DNA of 64,000 nucleotides, from the NCBI RefSeq assembly GCF_000513135.1, contig NZ_BAUV01000012.1:1-64000 (forward strand). The letters run 5' to 3'. Source of the DNA: Halalkalibacter akibai JCM 9157. Its GTDB lineage: Bacteria; Bacillota; Bacilli; Bacillales; Bacillaceae_D. Below, piece after piece: positions 18,632-27,297 of this stretch (positions are counted from its first letter, which is position 1; each line of letters begins with the position of its first letter). Below the pieces are notes generated by a model. The model made no database searches. It had not been told where the DNA came from and was given only the letters and a program-made list of their open reading frames with translations. The position numbers and the translations under genes are program-made.

Positions 18632-20404
18632 ATGAGTCAAATTAAAGAAAAACTTATGTTTCTGCCTGATCAACCAGGCTGTTATTTAATGAAGGATCGA
18701 CAAGGAACCGTTATTTACGTAGGGAAAGCAAAAGTGCTAAAGAACCGCGTTCGTTCTTATTTTACTGGTTCTCATGATGCTAAAACTCAGCGACTCGTAA
18801 CGGAAATTGTTGATTTTGAATATATTGTGACCTCATCTAACATTGAGGCACTTATTTTGGAAATGAATTTAATCAAGAAACACGACCCTAAATATAATGT
18901 CATGTTAAAGGATGACAAATCGTATCCTTACTTGAAGATTACAAATGAAGAACACCCTCGTTTAATTACAACACGCCAAGTGAAAAAAGATGGTGGGAAA
19001 TACTTCGGACCTTATCCAAATGCTGGAGCGGCAACTGAAACGAAAAAGCTTTTAGATAGGATTTATCCTTTGCGAAAATGTAATACGCTCCCAGATAAAG
19101 TTTGTTTGTATTATCATATTGGACAATGTTTGGCTCCATGTGTAACAGAGGTGTCTAAAGAACAAAATCAAGCCATGGTTCAAGATATAACGAAATTTCT
19201 CCGGTCAGGGCAAGATGAGATTAAAAAACAGTTAACAGACAAAATGATGAAAGCTGCAGACGAAATGGATTTTGAACGAGCTAAAGAAATAAGAGACACA
19301 CTTCAACATATGGAGACAGTCATGCAAAAGCAAAAAATGATGATCGGCGATTTCGTTGACAGAGATGTATTCGGTTTTGCTTATGACAAAGGTTGGATGT
19401 GTGTTCAAGTTTTCTTCATACGTCAAGGAAAGTTAATTGAAAGAGATGTCTCGATTTTTCCTTTTTACAAAGAAGCGCATGAAGACTTAATGACTTTTAT
19501 TGGACAATTTTATTTACAAAAAGAGCATCTCAAGCCATCGGAAATTTTGTTGCCTGATGAGGTAGATGGAGAATTGATTGAGCAATTGTTAGAGGTGAAA
19601 ACACATCACCCAAAACGAGGTAAGAAAAAGGACTTGCTTGATCTTGCTAATCAAAATGCAGCAGTTGCTTTAAAGGAAAAGTTTTCGTTAATTGAACGAG
19701 ACGAAGAAAGAACGATTAAAGCGATTGAAAGACTAGGTGAAGCAATGAAAATCGCAACACCTTATCGAATCGAAGCATTTGATAACTCAAATATACAAGG
19801 AACAGACCCGGTGTCGGCAATGATCACATTTTTAGATGGTAAACCAAGCCGCAAAGATTATAGGAAATATAAAATAAAAACAGTAGCAGGTCCAGATGAT
19901 TATGGTTCAATGCGCGAAGTCATTCGTCGCCGTTACGTTAGATTACTAAAAGAATCTCTTCCGCTACCAGATTTAATTGTGATCGACGGTGGTAAAGGTC
20001 AAATTGCAGTTGCACAAGAAGTGATCGTTGATGAACTTGGGTTATCTATCCCTGTTTGTGGTCTTGCTAAAGATAAAAAGCATAGAACATCGCAATTGTT
20101 GATGGGGGATCCCCCCGTTGTGGTTCCATTAAAAAGAGATAGTCATGAATTTTATCTTCTGCAACGAATTCAAGATGAGGTACACCGATTTGCGATCACG
20201 TTCCATAGACAATCTCGTTCTAAAACATTCTTCAAATCAGCTCTTGATGACATACCAGGAGTAGGAGAAAAAAGAAAGAGGCAACTATTAAAACATTTTG
20301 GTTCTGTTAAGAAAATGAAAGAAGCTTCTCTAGAAGATTTTAAGCAATTATCTATCCCTGAAAAAGTAGCTGAAGCGATTATGGATGCATTGAAAAATGA
20401 GTAA
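18632..20404 (+). CDS. uvrC: Excinuclease ABC subunit C
   Basis: Nuclease of the UvrABC nucleotide excision repair system; it makes both incisions around a DNA lesion. The 590-aa chain has the N-terminal GIY-YIG nuclease ([18 protein letters not shown], about residues 15-32), a UVR motif that contacts UvrB ([16 protein letters not shown], about 210-225), the RNase H-like C-terminal nuclease ([27 protein letters not shown]) and terminal helix-hairpin-helix motifs ([18 protein letters not shown]). ATG 18632 follows GAGGTGGAG; the in-frame start at 18617 lies before that site and is rejected. Confidence 0.96.
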   Translation: MSQIKEKLMFLPDQPGCYLMKDRQGTVIYVGKAKVLKNRVRSYFTGSHDAKTQRLVTEIVDFEYIVTSSNIEALILEMNLIKKHDPKYNVMLKDDKSYPYLKITNEEHPRLITTRQVKKDGGKYFGPYPNAGAATETKKLLDRIYPLRKCNTLPDKVCLYYHIGQCLAPCVTEVSKEQNQAMVQDITKFLRSGQDEIKKQLTDKMMKAADEMDFERAKEIRDTLQHMETVMQKQKMMIGDFVDRDVFGFAYDKGWMCVQVFFIRQGKLIERDVSIFPFYKEAHEDLMTFIGQFYLQKEHLKPSEILLPDEVDGELIEQLLEVKTHHPKRGKKKDLLDLANQNAAVALKEKFSLIERDEERTIKAIERLGEAMKIATPYRIEAFDNSNIQGTDPVSAMITFLDGKPSRKDYRKYKIKTVAGPDDYGSMREVIRRRYVRLLKESLPLPDLIVIDGGKGQIAVAQEVIVDELGLSIPVCGLAKDKKHRTSQLLMGDPPVVVPLKRDSHEFYLLQRIQDEVHRFAITFHRQSRSKTFFKSALDDIPGVGEKRKRQLLKHFGSVKKMKEASLEDFKQLSIPEKVAEAIMDALKNE

Positions 20405-20439
20405 GCTGACAGACGTAACAAAAAAATTGAAATTGCCCC

Positions 20440-20468
20440 TTGCGTCTTTTAAAAACCTTTGCTAGAAT
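20440..20468 (+). promoter_or_regulatory. Sigma-A promoter of lysC
   Basis: TTGCGT (20440-20445), a 17-base spacer and TAGAAT (20463-20468) with an upstream TG (extended -10). The lysine riboswitch begins about 30 bases downstream. Confidence 0.7.
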
Positions 20469-20499
20469 GAGAAACAATTAAATATGCCGCACTTCAATT

Positions 20500-20688
20500 G
20501 AAGTGATGGTAGAGGAGCGAAAACCATAAGTACACTTACTGAGGTGAATGAGAGCCAGTGAAGTAAGCAGAAAGGGGAATTCGCCGAAGTGCAAGGGTCA
20601 CTCATATCCCTTGTGCTGGACCTATGCTGAATAAGTATAGGGCTGTCACATACCTACACCCAAGGGGTATGTGGAGAACTATCTCACG
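20500..20688 (+). ncRNA. Lysine riboswitch (L box) aptamer
   Basis: Hallmark blocks in order are GGTAGAGGAGCG, AAGTACACTTACTGAGG, GAGAGCCAGTGAAG, AGAAAGGGGAATTCGCCGAAG and the closing CTATCTCAC of helix P1. It controls lysC: lysine binding should favour the terminator at 20733-20768 and stop transcription before the gene. Confidence 0.93.
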
Positions 20689-20732
20689 TGAGAAACAGGG
20701 AGCAGTGTGGTACCGGACGATTCGGTATGACG

Positions 20733-20768
20733 AGCAACAGTGAGGGGTTTTCCTTATTGTTGCTTTTT
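20733..20768 (+). terminator. Riboswitch-controlled terminator of lysC
   Basis: AGCAACAGTGAGG pairs with CCTTATTGTTGCT (two G-T pairs) and is followed by TTTTT. This is the expression platform of the lysine riboswitch. Confidence 0.85.
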
Positions 20769-20811
20769 GGTGTTCCATCATCCCCGTGAGCAAATGGAGA
20801 GGATGAATCTA

Positions 20812-22059
20812 ATGGCTAGAATAGTACAAAAATATGGTGGTACTTCAGTAGGATCGGTAGAGCGAATTAAACATGTCGCGAGTAGAATTGAACAAAGTGT
20901 TGTCCAAGGACATGAATTGGTCGTGGTTGTATCTGCAATGGGTAAATCAACGGATCAGCTCGTTCAATTAGCAGGTGATATAACAGATAATCCAAGCAAA
21001 AGAGAAATGGATATGCTGCTCTCCACTGGAGAACAGGTGACGATCTCCCTTTTAACGATGGCACTTCATGAGCTTGGAATTGAAGCCATTTCCTTAACAG
21101 GCTGGCAAGCAGGTATGCAAACCGAAGCTAGTCACGGAAACGCGCGAATCTCAGAAATCAATAGCAAACGCATGGAAGAAGAACTTCAGTCTGGCAAAGT
21201 TGTAATTGTGGCAGGTTTCCAAGGGATAAGTGGAACTGAGATTACAACACTAGGACGCGGGGGATCGGATACAACAGCTGTAGCTATAGCAGCTGCTTTA
21301 AAAGCAAGTCGTTGTGATATCTATACAGATGTAACAGGCGTATTTACAACAGACCCACGCTATATTAAATCAGCCCGTAAATTACATTCGATTTCTTATG
21401 ATGAAATGCTAGAAATGGCCAATTTAGGAGCTGGAGTTTTACATCCTAGAGCAGTAGAATTCGCAAAAAATTACGATGTCCCACTTATGGTGGCATCAAG
21501 TATGGAAGATGTTATTGGGACTATTATTGAGGAGGAAGTGTCAATGGAACAAAGTTTAATTGTACGAGGAATAGCTTTTGAAAATGATGTAACAAAGGTA
21601 ACGGTAAGTGGTTTACCAAACCATTTAAATACGTTATCAAAATTATTTACGACACTATCTTCACATCAAGTAAATGTTGATATTATTGTACAAAATCAAT
21701 ACGACGATAATCATGTCAATATTTCTTTTTCCATTACTCAATCTTCTTTGAAGGAAACATTAGCAGTCTTACAGGAAGCACAAGAGGAACTCCAATTTAC
21801 AGATATTCATTTTGAAGAAGAGCTAGCAAAAGTTTCTATTGTCGGTTCGGGCATGGTCTCTAATCCAGGTGTTGCAGCTCAAATGTTTGAAGTATTAGCT
21901 GAAAATGAAATTTACATTAAGATGGTAAGTACTTCTGAAATCAAAGTATCTGTTGTGATCGAGGAAGCTAATATGGTGTTAGCTGTTGAAAGACTCCACG
22001 AAGCTTTCCAATTAGCTGAAGAAGCAGAACAAGTGCAGGAAGAAGTTTCTTCATTATAA
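20812..22059 (+). CDS. lysC: Aspartokinase II (lysine-sensitive), alpha subunit
   Basis: Phosphorylates aspartate, the first step toward lysine, threonine, methionine and diaminopimelate. The 415-aa product has the kinase motif KYGGTSVG (residues 7-14), TTLGRGGSDTTAVA, FTTDPRY, and two C-terminal ACT domains for feedback control (VSIVGSGMVSNPGVAAQMF). I chose ATG 20812, preceded by GGAGAGGA and matching family N-termini, not the ATG at 20740, which lies inside the riboswitch terminator. It is controlled by the lysine riboswitch. An internal start at 21544 likely makes the beta subunit. Confidence 0.95.
   Translation: MARIVQKYGGTSVGSVERIKHVASRIEQSVVQGHELVVVVSAMGKSTDQLVQLAGDITDNPSKREMDMLLSTGEQVTISLLTMALHELGIEAISLTGWQAGMQTEASHGNARISEINSKRMEEELQSGKVVIVAGFQGISGTEITTLGRGGSDTTAVAIAAALKASRCDIYTDVTGVFTTDPRYIKSARKLHSISYDEMLEMANLGAGVLHPRAVEFAKNYDVPLMVASSMEDVIGTIIEEEVSMEQSLIVRGIAFENDVTKVTVSGLPNHLNTLSKLFTTLSSHQVNVDIIVQNQYDDNHVNISFSITQSSLKETLAVLQEAQEELQFTDIHFEEELAKVSIVGSGMVSNPGVAAQMFEVLAENEIYIKMVSTSEIKVSVVIEEANMVLAVERLHEAFQLAEEAEQVQEEVSSL
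21544..22059 (+). CDS. lysC: Aspartokinase II beta subunit (internal in-frame start)
   Basis: In-frame ATG 21544 has a near-perfect ribosome site GAGGAGG (21529-21535) at 8-base spacing, inside the codons for IEEEVS. B. subtilis LysC is known to be made as overlapping alpha and beta chains from one frame, with beta starting at the equivalent Met (MEQNLIVRGIAFE; here MEQSLIVRGIAFE). The product would be 171 aa comprising the two ACT domains. That it is made here is an inference from the conserved signal. Confidence 0.7.
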   Translation: MEQSLIVRGIAFENDVTKVTVSGLPNHLNTLSKLFTTLSSHQVNVDIIVQNQYDDNHVNISFSITQSSLKETLAVLQEAQEELQFTDIHFEEELAKVSIVGSGMVSNPGVAAQMFEVLAENEIYIKMVSTSEIKVSVVIEEANMVLAVERLHEAFQLAEEAEQVQEEVSSL

Positions 22060-22117
22060 TTAAAGTAGCATAGCTAGTTTGTATTTAATATAAGCTAATA
22101 GACTTTTAGCAAAAAGG

Positions 22118-22145
22118 CCAAATCTAAATTAGGTTTGGTTTTTTG
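22118..22145 (+). terminator. Terminator of lysC
   Basis: CCAAATCT and AGGTTTGG pair (one G-T pair) around a 5-base loop and are followed by TTTTTT. Confidence 0.75.
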
Positions 22146-22230
22146 TGGTAGTAAAATCAAGATAGGGTAAAGGACTTGTGTAAAATTACTCAAGTGGTTG
22201 AGAGAACAAAGGAGGATCGGTCCAAAAGAA

Positions 22231-22390
22231 AGAGGTCATCATAAGGCGGATGAAGACCAAAATAATGAAGAAATTGAAGGAAAGAGGTCATCATAAGGCG
22301 GATGAAGACCGAAATAGGGAAGAAATTGAAGGAAAGAGGTCATCATAAGGCAGATGAAGACCGAAATAAGGAAGCGATCCAAAGAAACAG
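22231..22390. repeat. 52-bp tandem repeat, about three copies
   Basis: Units beginning AGAGGTCATCATAAGGC start at 22231, 22283 and 22335, a 52-bp period, with only a few substitutions; a decayed fourth unit (ACAGGTGTCATAAG) follows at about 22387. Each unit holds GGTCATC and GATGAAGACC, which can pair with a bulge. The gene-free stretch 22060-22522 otherwise holds only the lysC terminator. No frame across the repeats looks coding. Confidence 0.85.
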
Positions 22391-22522
22391 GTGTCATAAG
22401 ACAACCAACCAAAGAATCTAAAGCTATAATAGTAGCTACCCAACTCATCCACTTCAGCCCACAAAAAAACGCACAGAGATCACCCAAAAAATGGTAGCGA
22501 CCCCGAACGTTTTTCACCGAAC

Positions 22523-22918
22523 CTAAATAATCTGATCTTTTCTATCAAGCTCTACAGTAATATGTATAACCTGTTTTTTGGCTGAATATGTAGCTCCTGC
22601 AATGCAGTTGTACCAAGATTCTAATTGTTGAGCCAGAAAGCCAGCCTCTAATTGGTAACAACGCTCATCTCCTTTAACCATCCATGGTCCTGTTAACTCG
22701 AACATTTGCATATTTTTCTTTTCTTTCGTTCTTGATAACAATCCCCAATTTGCTTCTTCGAAAAAGGATATTAATTCTTCTATTGTAGAAGTCGGATACT
22801 TACGTGCTAGTGATTTCCCGATCCAATACAGGATTGAATCGTGTTCTTTACCAAGAACATCTTTAAGAACATCATTACGAATTAAATCATAACCAAATTG
22901 ATTGGTTTCTCTTACCAT
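22523..22918 (-). CDS. yslB: YslB family protein (DUF2507)
   Basis: A 131-aa cytoplasmic protein of the DUF2507/YslB family, whose function is unknown. The family-like segments are GYDLIRNDVLKDVLGKEHDSILYWIGKSLARKYP (about residues 9-42) and the C-terminal FLAQQLESWYNCIAGATY, a pattern like the V4R-type heme/ligand-binding fold. ATG 22918 is preceded on the minus strand by GGGAGAG. Its place between lysC and the sdh operon, in opposite orientation to both, is as in B. subtilis. Confidence 0.82.
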   Translation of the reverse strand: MVRETNQFGYDLIRNDVLKDVLGKEHDSILYWIGKSLARKYPTSTIEELISFFEEANWGLLSRTKEKKNMQMFELTGPWMVKGDERCYQLEAGFLAQQLESWYNCIAGATYSAKKQVIHITVELDRKDQII

Positions 22919-23153
22919 GGATTACATCTCTCCCTTGTAATACCGTTCCTTACTATTAAACCAGAAATCATAAGATTCGAAAACTGAGTTAAACTACTTT
23001 TGATCATAAACGAAGTAAAAACGTCATACAAGAAAAAATTCTACATCGAATTTATCGTTTCAAAATGTATTTTCCCATTATCCTCGAGTAAACATGACAA
23101 CTAAAAATTGTTAAATAAGTGTTTAGCAAGAACCAGTCATTCATTTTTTTCTA

Positions 23154-23185
23154 ATCTAGTCTAGATATTCCTTTAGTGGTATACT
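23154..23185 (+). promoter_or_regulatory. ktrB promoter with an overlapping palindrome
   Basis: TGGTATACT (extended -10, TATACT at 23180-23185) lies 32 bases before ktrB. ATCTAG-T-CTAGAT (23154-23166) is a perfect 13-bp palindrome covering the -35 region, a possible operator. The rest of 22919-23216 shows nothing I can name. Confidence 0.5.
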
Positions 23186-23216
23186 AAAGCCCGAATAAAT
23201 GTGGAGGTTTTATTAC

Positions 23217-24566
23217 ATGAAATCTGGTTTAAACCAATTCCTTTCTCCTTTTAGAATTATCTTGATTGCTTATATTATTGCGATGGTATTATTTAGTTTC
23301 TTATTATACTTACCGATTTCGCACCAACCCGGAGTCGATGTTAGTTATTCCGAAGCGCTATTTACTTCTGTTAGTGCCGTGAGTGTAACTGGGTTAACTG
23401 TTGTTACGGTTCCTGAAACTTATAGTAAAGTTGGTATTATCTTTTTGTCCCTCGCTATTCAGCTTGGTGGAATTGGAATTATGACGATGGGTACTTTTGT
23501 CTGGATGCTATTTGGACGGAAGATTAATTTTGCGCAGCGAATGTTAATTATGGTTGACCAAAACCAAAATACATTTTCAGGTTTGGTTAATTTAATGCGC
23601 GGGATTTTGATTGTCGCGTTAATTATTGAATTTATTGGAGCATTGATTCTAGGTACATACTTTATTCGATACTTTGATACAGTGGGAGAAGCCTACTATC
23701 AAGGAGCCTTCGCCTCGTTAAGTGCGTTTACAAATGCAGGATTCGATGTGACAGGTCAGTCGCTTATTCCTTTTGCCAATGATTATTATGTTCAACTCGT
23801 TGTGATATTACTAATCATGGCTGGAGCAATTGGCTTTCCGGTTTTACTAGAACTAAGGGAATACTTCTCAAGAAGAAACTCAAATTTCAAGTTTAGTTTG
23901 TTTACAAAAATTACGACAACAACGTATTTTGCTGTATTTTTAATTGGTGTGGTTGGAATATGGGCGTTAGAAGCTGGTTATTACTATGTTGGATTAGAGT
24001 GGCATCAACAACTTTTTTATTCATTATTTAATTCGGCTACATCTAGAAGTGGTGGTTTAGCAACAATGGATGTTTCAGAATTAAACAGTGCAACCTTGCT
24101 TTTTATATCAGGTCTAATGATAATTGGTGCAAGTCCTTCCAGTGTGGGAGGAGGAATTCGAACAACAACAATTGCCGTCATGTTCTTAACGATACGTAGT
24201 TTTGCATTAGGGAAAAATGACGTGAAAGTTTTTGGACGTGAGATCCACCCTGAAGATCGACAAAAGGCTTTTATTGTTCTATCTGTATTTCTTGTATTAC
24301 TTTTTCTAGCTGTAACCTTAATTGCAGCATTTGAAGGAAGAAATGAGATCAATTTAATTGCGATTATTTTTGAAACGGCATCTGCCTTCGGAACATGCGG
24401 ATTATCAATGGGGATCACATCTGATTTATCCTTTGCAAGTCAAACGGTGTTAATGGTGTTAATGTTTATTGGCCGGGTAGGATTAATTGCCTTTTTATTC
24501 TCTATTCGAAAAAGAGAAACGAAAACACATTACAAATACCCTACAGAACGAATTATTATCGGTTAA
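23217..24566 (+). CDS. ktrB: Ktr-type potassium transporter membrane subunit (TrkH/KtrB family)
   Basis: Membrane K+ translocating subunit, usually Na+-dependent and gated by a cytoplasmic KtrA/KtrC RCK protein, which is not encoded nearby. The 449-aa protein has four M1-P-M2 repeats, each with a filter glycine: VSVTGLTVV, FTNAGFDVTG, SRSGGLAT and FGTCGLSMG. It ends in the cytoplasmic tail RETKTHYKYPTERIIIG. ATG 23217 after GGAGG (spacing 9) is preferred over an in-frame start at 23199. It could be the KtrD type, which also stands alone in B. subtilis. It is not at this locus in B. subtilis. K+ uptake is relevant to halo- or alkali-tolerance. Confidence 0.88.
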   Translation: MKSGLNQFLSPFRIILIAYIIAMVLFSFLLYLPISHQPGVDVSYSEALFTSVSAVSVTGLTVVTVPETYSKVGIIFLSLAIQLGGIGIMTMGTFVWMLFGRKINFAQRMLIMVDQNQNTFSGLVNLMRGILIVALIIEFIGALILGTYFIRYFDTVGEAYYQGAFASLSAFTNAGFDVTGQSLIPFANDYYVQLVVILLIMAGAIGFPVLLELREYFSRRNSNFKFSLFTKITTTTYFAVFLIGVVGIWALEAGYYYVGLEWHQQLFYSLFNSATSRSGGLATMDVSELNSATLLFISGLMIIGASPSSVGGGIRTTTIAVMFLTIRSFALGKNDVKVFGREIHPEDRQKAFIVLSVFLVLLFLAVTLIAAFEGRNEINLIAIIFETASAFGTCGLSMGITSDLSFASQTVLMVLMFIGRVGLIAFLFSIRKRETKTHYKYPTERIIIG

Positions 24567-24600
24567 TGCTCAAATAAGAGTAATCAACGAATCTATAATG

Positions 24601-24649
24601 AAAAGACTTTGACTTTCTAATTAGAATAATAGAAAGCAAAGTCTTTTTT
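24601..24649 (+). terminator. Terminator of ktrB
   Basis: AAAGACTTTG and CAAAGTCTTT with inner TTTCTA/TAGAAA arms, followed by T residues. Confidence 0.85.
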
Positions 24650-24693
24650 CCGTTATTTGGTCAATTTTCTTGTGAAAGGTTGTATACGGTTTC

Positions 24694-24722
24694 TTGACGA
24701 TGTTACTTGATAGGAGTACAAT
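24694..24722 (+). promoter_or_regulatory. Sigma-A promoter of sdhCAB
   Basis: TTGACG (24694-24699), a 17-base spacer and TACAAT (24717-24722), about 160 bases before sdhC. Confidence 0.75.
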
Positions 24723-24739
24723 AAATTTGTCGGATTTTT

Positions 24740-24753
24740 TCACAGAAATGTGA
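24740..24753. promoter_or_regulatory. Palindrome just downstream of the sdh promoter
   Basis: TCACA-GAAA-TGTGA is a perfect 5-bp palindrome starting about 17 bases after the -10, a position typical for a repressor. The regulator is unknown. Confidence 0.35.
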
Positions 24754-24885
24754 TAAAACGTTCATATTTCTGCTTCTTCTATATTTTGTGTTTTTCATAG
24801 AAAACAACACATAGTATGGATAAAGATAGAAGAAATTCATAGTATGAGATTAATAGGGTTAAATTCATTTGTGGGGGAAAAGGGT

Positions 24886-25515
24886 ATGGCTGGTAATCGA
24901 GAGTTTTTTAATCGTAAGTTACATTCACTACTTGGTGTCATTCCAGTTGGGGTTTTCTTAATCCAGCACTTAGTAGTCAATCATTTTGCAACACGGGGAG
25001 CGAGTGCTTTTAATCAAGCATCTCACTTTATGGAAAGTCTGCCATTCCGTTATGCACTTGAAATTTTTGTTATTTTCATTCCATTACTTTATCATGCAAT
25101 CTACGGTCTTTATATTGCTTTCCAAGCAAAGAATAACACTGCTAGATATGGTTTCTTCCGTAACTGGATGTTTAAAATCCAAAGATGGACTGGTGTGTTT
25201 CTAGTAATCTGGATTACTTGGCACGTTTGGGAAACTAGAGTAGCAGCAGCGTTTGGTGCAGAAGTAAATTATGATATGATGGCAAATATTTTTAGTAATC
25301 CATTTATGATCGTGTTTTATATTGTTGGGGTTATTGCAGCAACATTCCACTTTGCAAATGGTCTATGGTCGTTCGCGGTATCTTGGGGAATTACGGTTAC
25401 GCCTCGTTCACAACAAATTGCAACATATGTAACACTAGGTATTTTCTTTGTTTTAACTTTCATCGGTATCAGAGCTATTCTAGCATTCGTTAATCCAGAC
25501 TTAGCAAACATTTAA
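24886..25515 (+). CDS. sdhC: Succinate dehydrogenase cytochrome b558 subunit
   Basis: Membrane anchor of complex II, carrying two b haems and reducing menaquinone. The 209-aa protein has five membrane helices. The four haem-ligand histidines of B. subtilis are present: His28 (LIQH), about His70 (YHAIYG), about His113 (WHVWETR) and about His155 (FHFANGLW). ATG 24886, after GGGGG, starts MAGNREFFNRKLHSLLG, matching the family. An in-frame ATG at 24844 adds 14 unsupported residues. It is the first gene of sdhCAB. Confidence 0.96.
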   Translation: MAGNREFFNRKLHSLLGVIPVGVFLIQHLVVNHFATRGASAFNQASHFMESLPFRYALEIFVIFIPLLYHAIYGLYIAFQAKNNTARYGFFRNWMFKIQRWTGVFLVIWITWHVWETRVAAAFGAEVNYDMMANIFSNPFMIVFYIVGVIAATFHFANGLWSFAVSWGITVTPRSQQIATYVTLGIFFVLTFIGIRAILAFVNPDLANI

Positions 25516-25527
25516 GGAGTGAATCAT

Positions 25528-27297
25528 ATGAGTAAAGGTAGAATTATTGTTGTCGGCGGCGGACTGGCTGGTCTGATGGCAACAATTAAAGCAGCAGAAA
25601 AAGGAGTTCCTGTTGATCTCTTCTCTTTAGTTCCAGTAAAACGTTCACACTCAGTTTGTGCACAAGGTGGAATTAATGGAGCTGTTAATACGAAAGGTGA
25701 AGGTGACTCACCTTGGGAGCACTTTGATGATACAGTTTATGGAGGAGATTTCTTAGCAAACCAACCTCCTGTAAAAGCAATGACAGAAGCAGCGCCTGGG
25801 ATCATCCATTTAATGGACCGTATGGGTGTTATGTTTAACCGTACACCTGAAGGATTATTAGACTTCCGTCGTTTTGGTGGAACGCAACATCACCGTACAG
25901 CTTTTGCTGGTGCTACGACTGGACAACAACTTCTTTATGCACTTGACGAACAAGTTCGTCGCCATGAAGTAAGTGGACTTGTAACTAAATACGAAGGCTG
26001 GGAGTTCTTATCAGCAGTTGTTGATGACGAAGGAACCTGTCGTGGTATTACAGCTCAAGATTTGAAAACTTCTGAAATTAAAAGTTTCCAATCTGACGCT
26101 GTCATAATGGCAACTGGTGGACCTGGTATTATTTTTGGTAAGTCTACTAACTCTGTTATTAATACAGGATATGCTGCTGCTAAGCTTTATCAACAAGGAG
26201 TTCATTATGCAAATGGTGAATTCATTCAAATTCACCCAACTGCGATTCCTGGTGACGATAAACTTCGTCTGATGAGTGAATCTGCACGTGGTGAAGGTGG
26301 CCGTGTATGGACGTATAAGGACGGAAAGCCTTGGTATTTCTTAGAAGAAAAATACCCTGCTTATGGAAATTTAGTACCTCGTGACATTGCAACACGTGAG
26401 ATCTTTGACGTCTGTGTTGAGCAAAAGCTTGGTATTAACGGCGAGAACATGGTTTATCTTGACCTTTCTCATAAAGATCCGAAAGAACTTGATATTAAAC
26501 TTGGTGGAATTATTGAAATCTATGAAAAATTCATGGGTGACGATCCACGTAAAGTACCAATGAAAATCTTCCCAGCTGTTCATTACTCAATGGGTGGTAT
26601 GTGGATTGATTACGATCAAATGACAAATATTCCTGGTTTATTTGCAGCTGGTGAGTGTGATTATTCACAACATGGTGGTAACCGTCTTGGTGCTAACTCA
26701 CTTCTTTCTGCGATTTACGGTGGTATGGTTGCTGGTCCAAAAGCGGTTGAATATATGAACGGCTTAGATAAGTCAGCTGATTCAATGCCTTCTTCTTTAT
26801 ATGAAAATGAAGTGAAGAAAGAGCAAGATGCTTATGACAACATCTTAAAGATGGATGGAAAAGAAAATGCATACATTCTTCATAAAGAGCTTGGTGAATG
26901 GATGACTGACAACGTAACTGTTGTACGTTATAATGACAAGCTTTTGAAAACAGATGAGAAGATTCAAGAGTTAATGGAGCGTTATAAAAATATTAACATC
27001 AATGATACAGCTAAGTGGAGCAACCAAGGAGCATCATTTACTCGTCAATTAGATGGAATGTTAAGCCTTGCACGTGTTATTACACTTGGTGCTTATAATC
27101 GTAATGAAAGTCGCGGAGCTCACTTTAAGCCAGACTTCCCTGAGCGTAATGATGAAGAATTCTTAAAGACAACTAAAGCGACTTACAACCCAGCGAGAAA
27201 TGCACCTGATTTTTCATGGGAAGAAGTTGACACATCTTTAATTGCACCGCGTAAACGTGACTACTCTCAAAAAAAGCAAGGAGCTGGTAAATCATGA
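25528..27297 (+). CDS. sdhA: Succinate dehydrogenase flavoprotein subunit
   Basis: Oxidises succinate to fumarate with covalently bound FAD. The 589-aa protein has the dinucleotide fold GGGLAGLMA (residues 10-18), the flavinylation site HSVCAQGGINGAVN (His41), and the active-site segments IQIHPTAIPG, SESARGEGGRVW, VHYSMGGMWID and GGNRLGANSLLSAIYGG. The start is ATG 25528 after AAGGAGTG. It overlaps sdhB by four bases (ATGA), so translation is coupled. Confidence 0.97.
   Translation: MSKGRIIVVGGGLAGLMATIKAAEKGVPVDLFSLVPVKRSHSVCAQGGINGAVNTKGEGDSPWEHFDDTVYGGDFLANQPPVKAMTEAAPGIIHLMDRMGVMFNRTPEGLLDFRRFGGTQHHRTAFAGATTGQQLLYALDEQVRRHEVSGLVTKYEGWEFLSAVVDDEGTCRGITAQDLKTSEIKSFQSDAVIMATGGPGIIFGKSTNSVINTGYAAAKLYQQGVHYANGEFIQIHPTAIPGDDKLRLMSESARGEGGRVWTYKDGKPWYFLEEKYPAYGNLVPRDIATREIFDVCVEQKLGINGENMVYLDLSHKDPKELDIKLGGIIEIYEKFMGDDPRKVPMKIFPAVHYSMGGMWIDYDQMTNIPGLFAAGECDYSQHGGNRLGANSLLSAIYGGMVAGPKAVEYMNGLDKSADSMPSSLYENEVKKEQDAYDNILKMDGKENAYILHKELGEWMTDNVTVVRYNDKLLKTDEKIQELMERYKNININDTAKWSNQGASFTRQLDGMLSLARVITLGAYNRNESRGAHFKPDFPERNDEEFLKTTKATYNPARNAPDFSWEEVDTSLIAPRKRDYSQKKQGAGKS

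Noticed and set aside
22231-22390. The 52-bp repeats as a CRISPR array
   Set aside because: The whole 52-bp period is conserved; there are no unique spacers and no cas genes.
22239-22517. Minus-strand frame of 92 codons across the tandem repeat
   Set aside because: It includes the repeat units as codons, has no good ribosome site and no recognisable family; probably chance.
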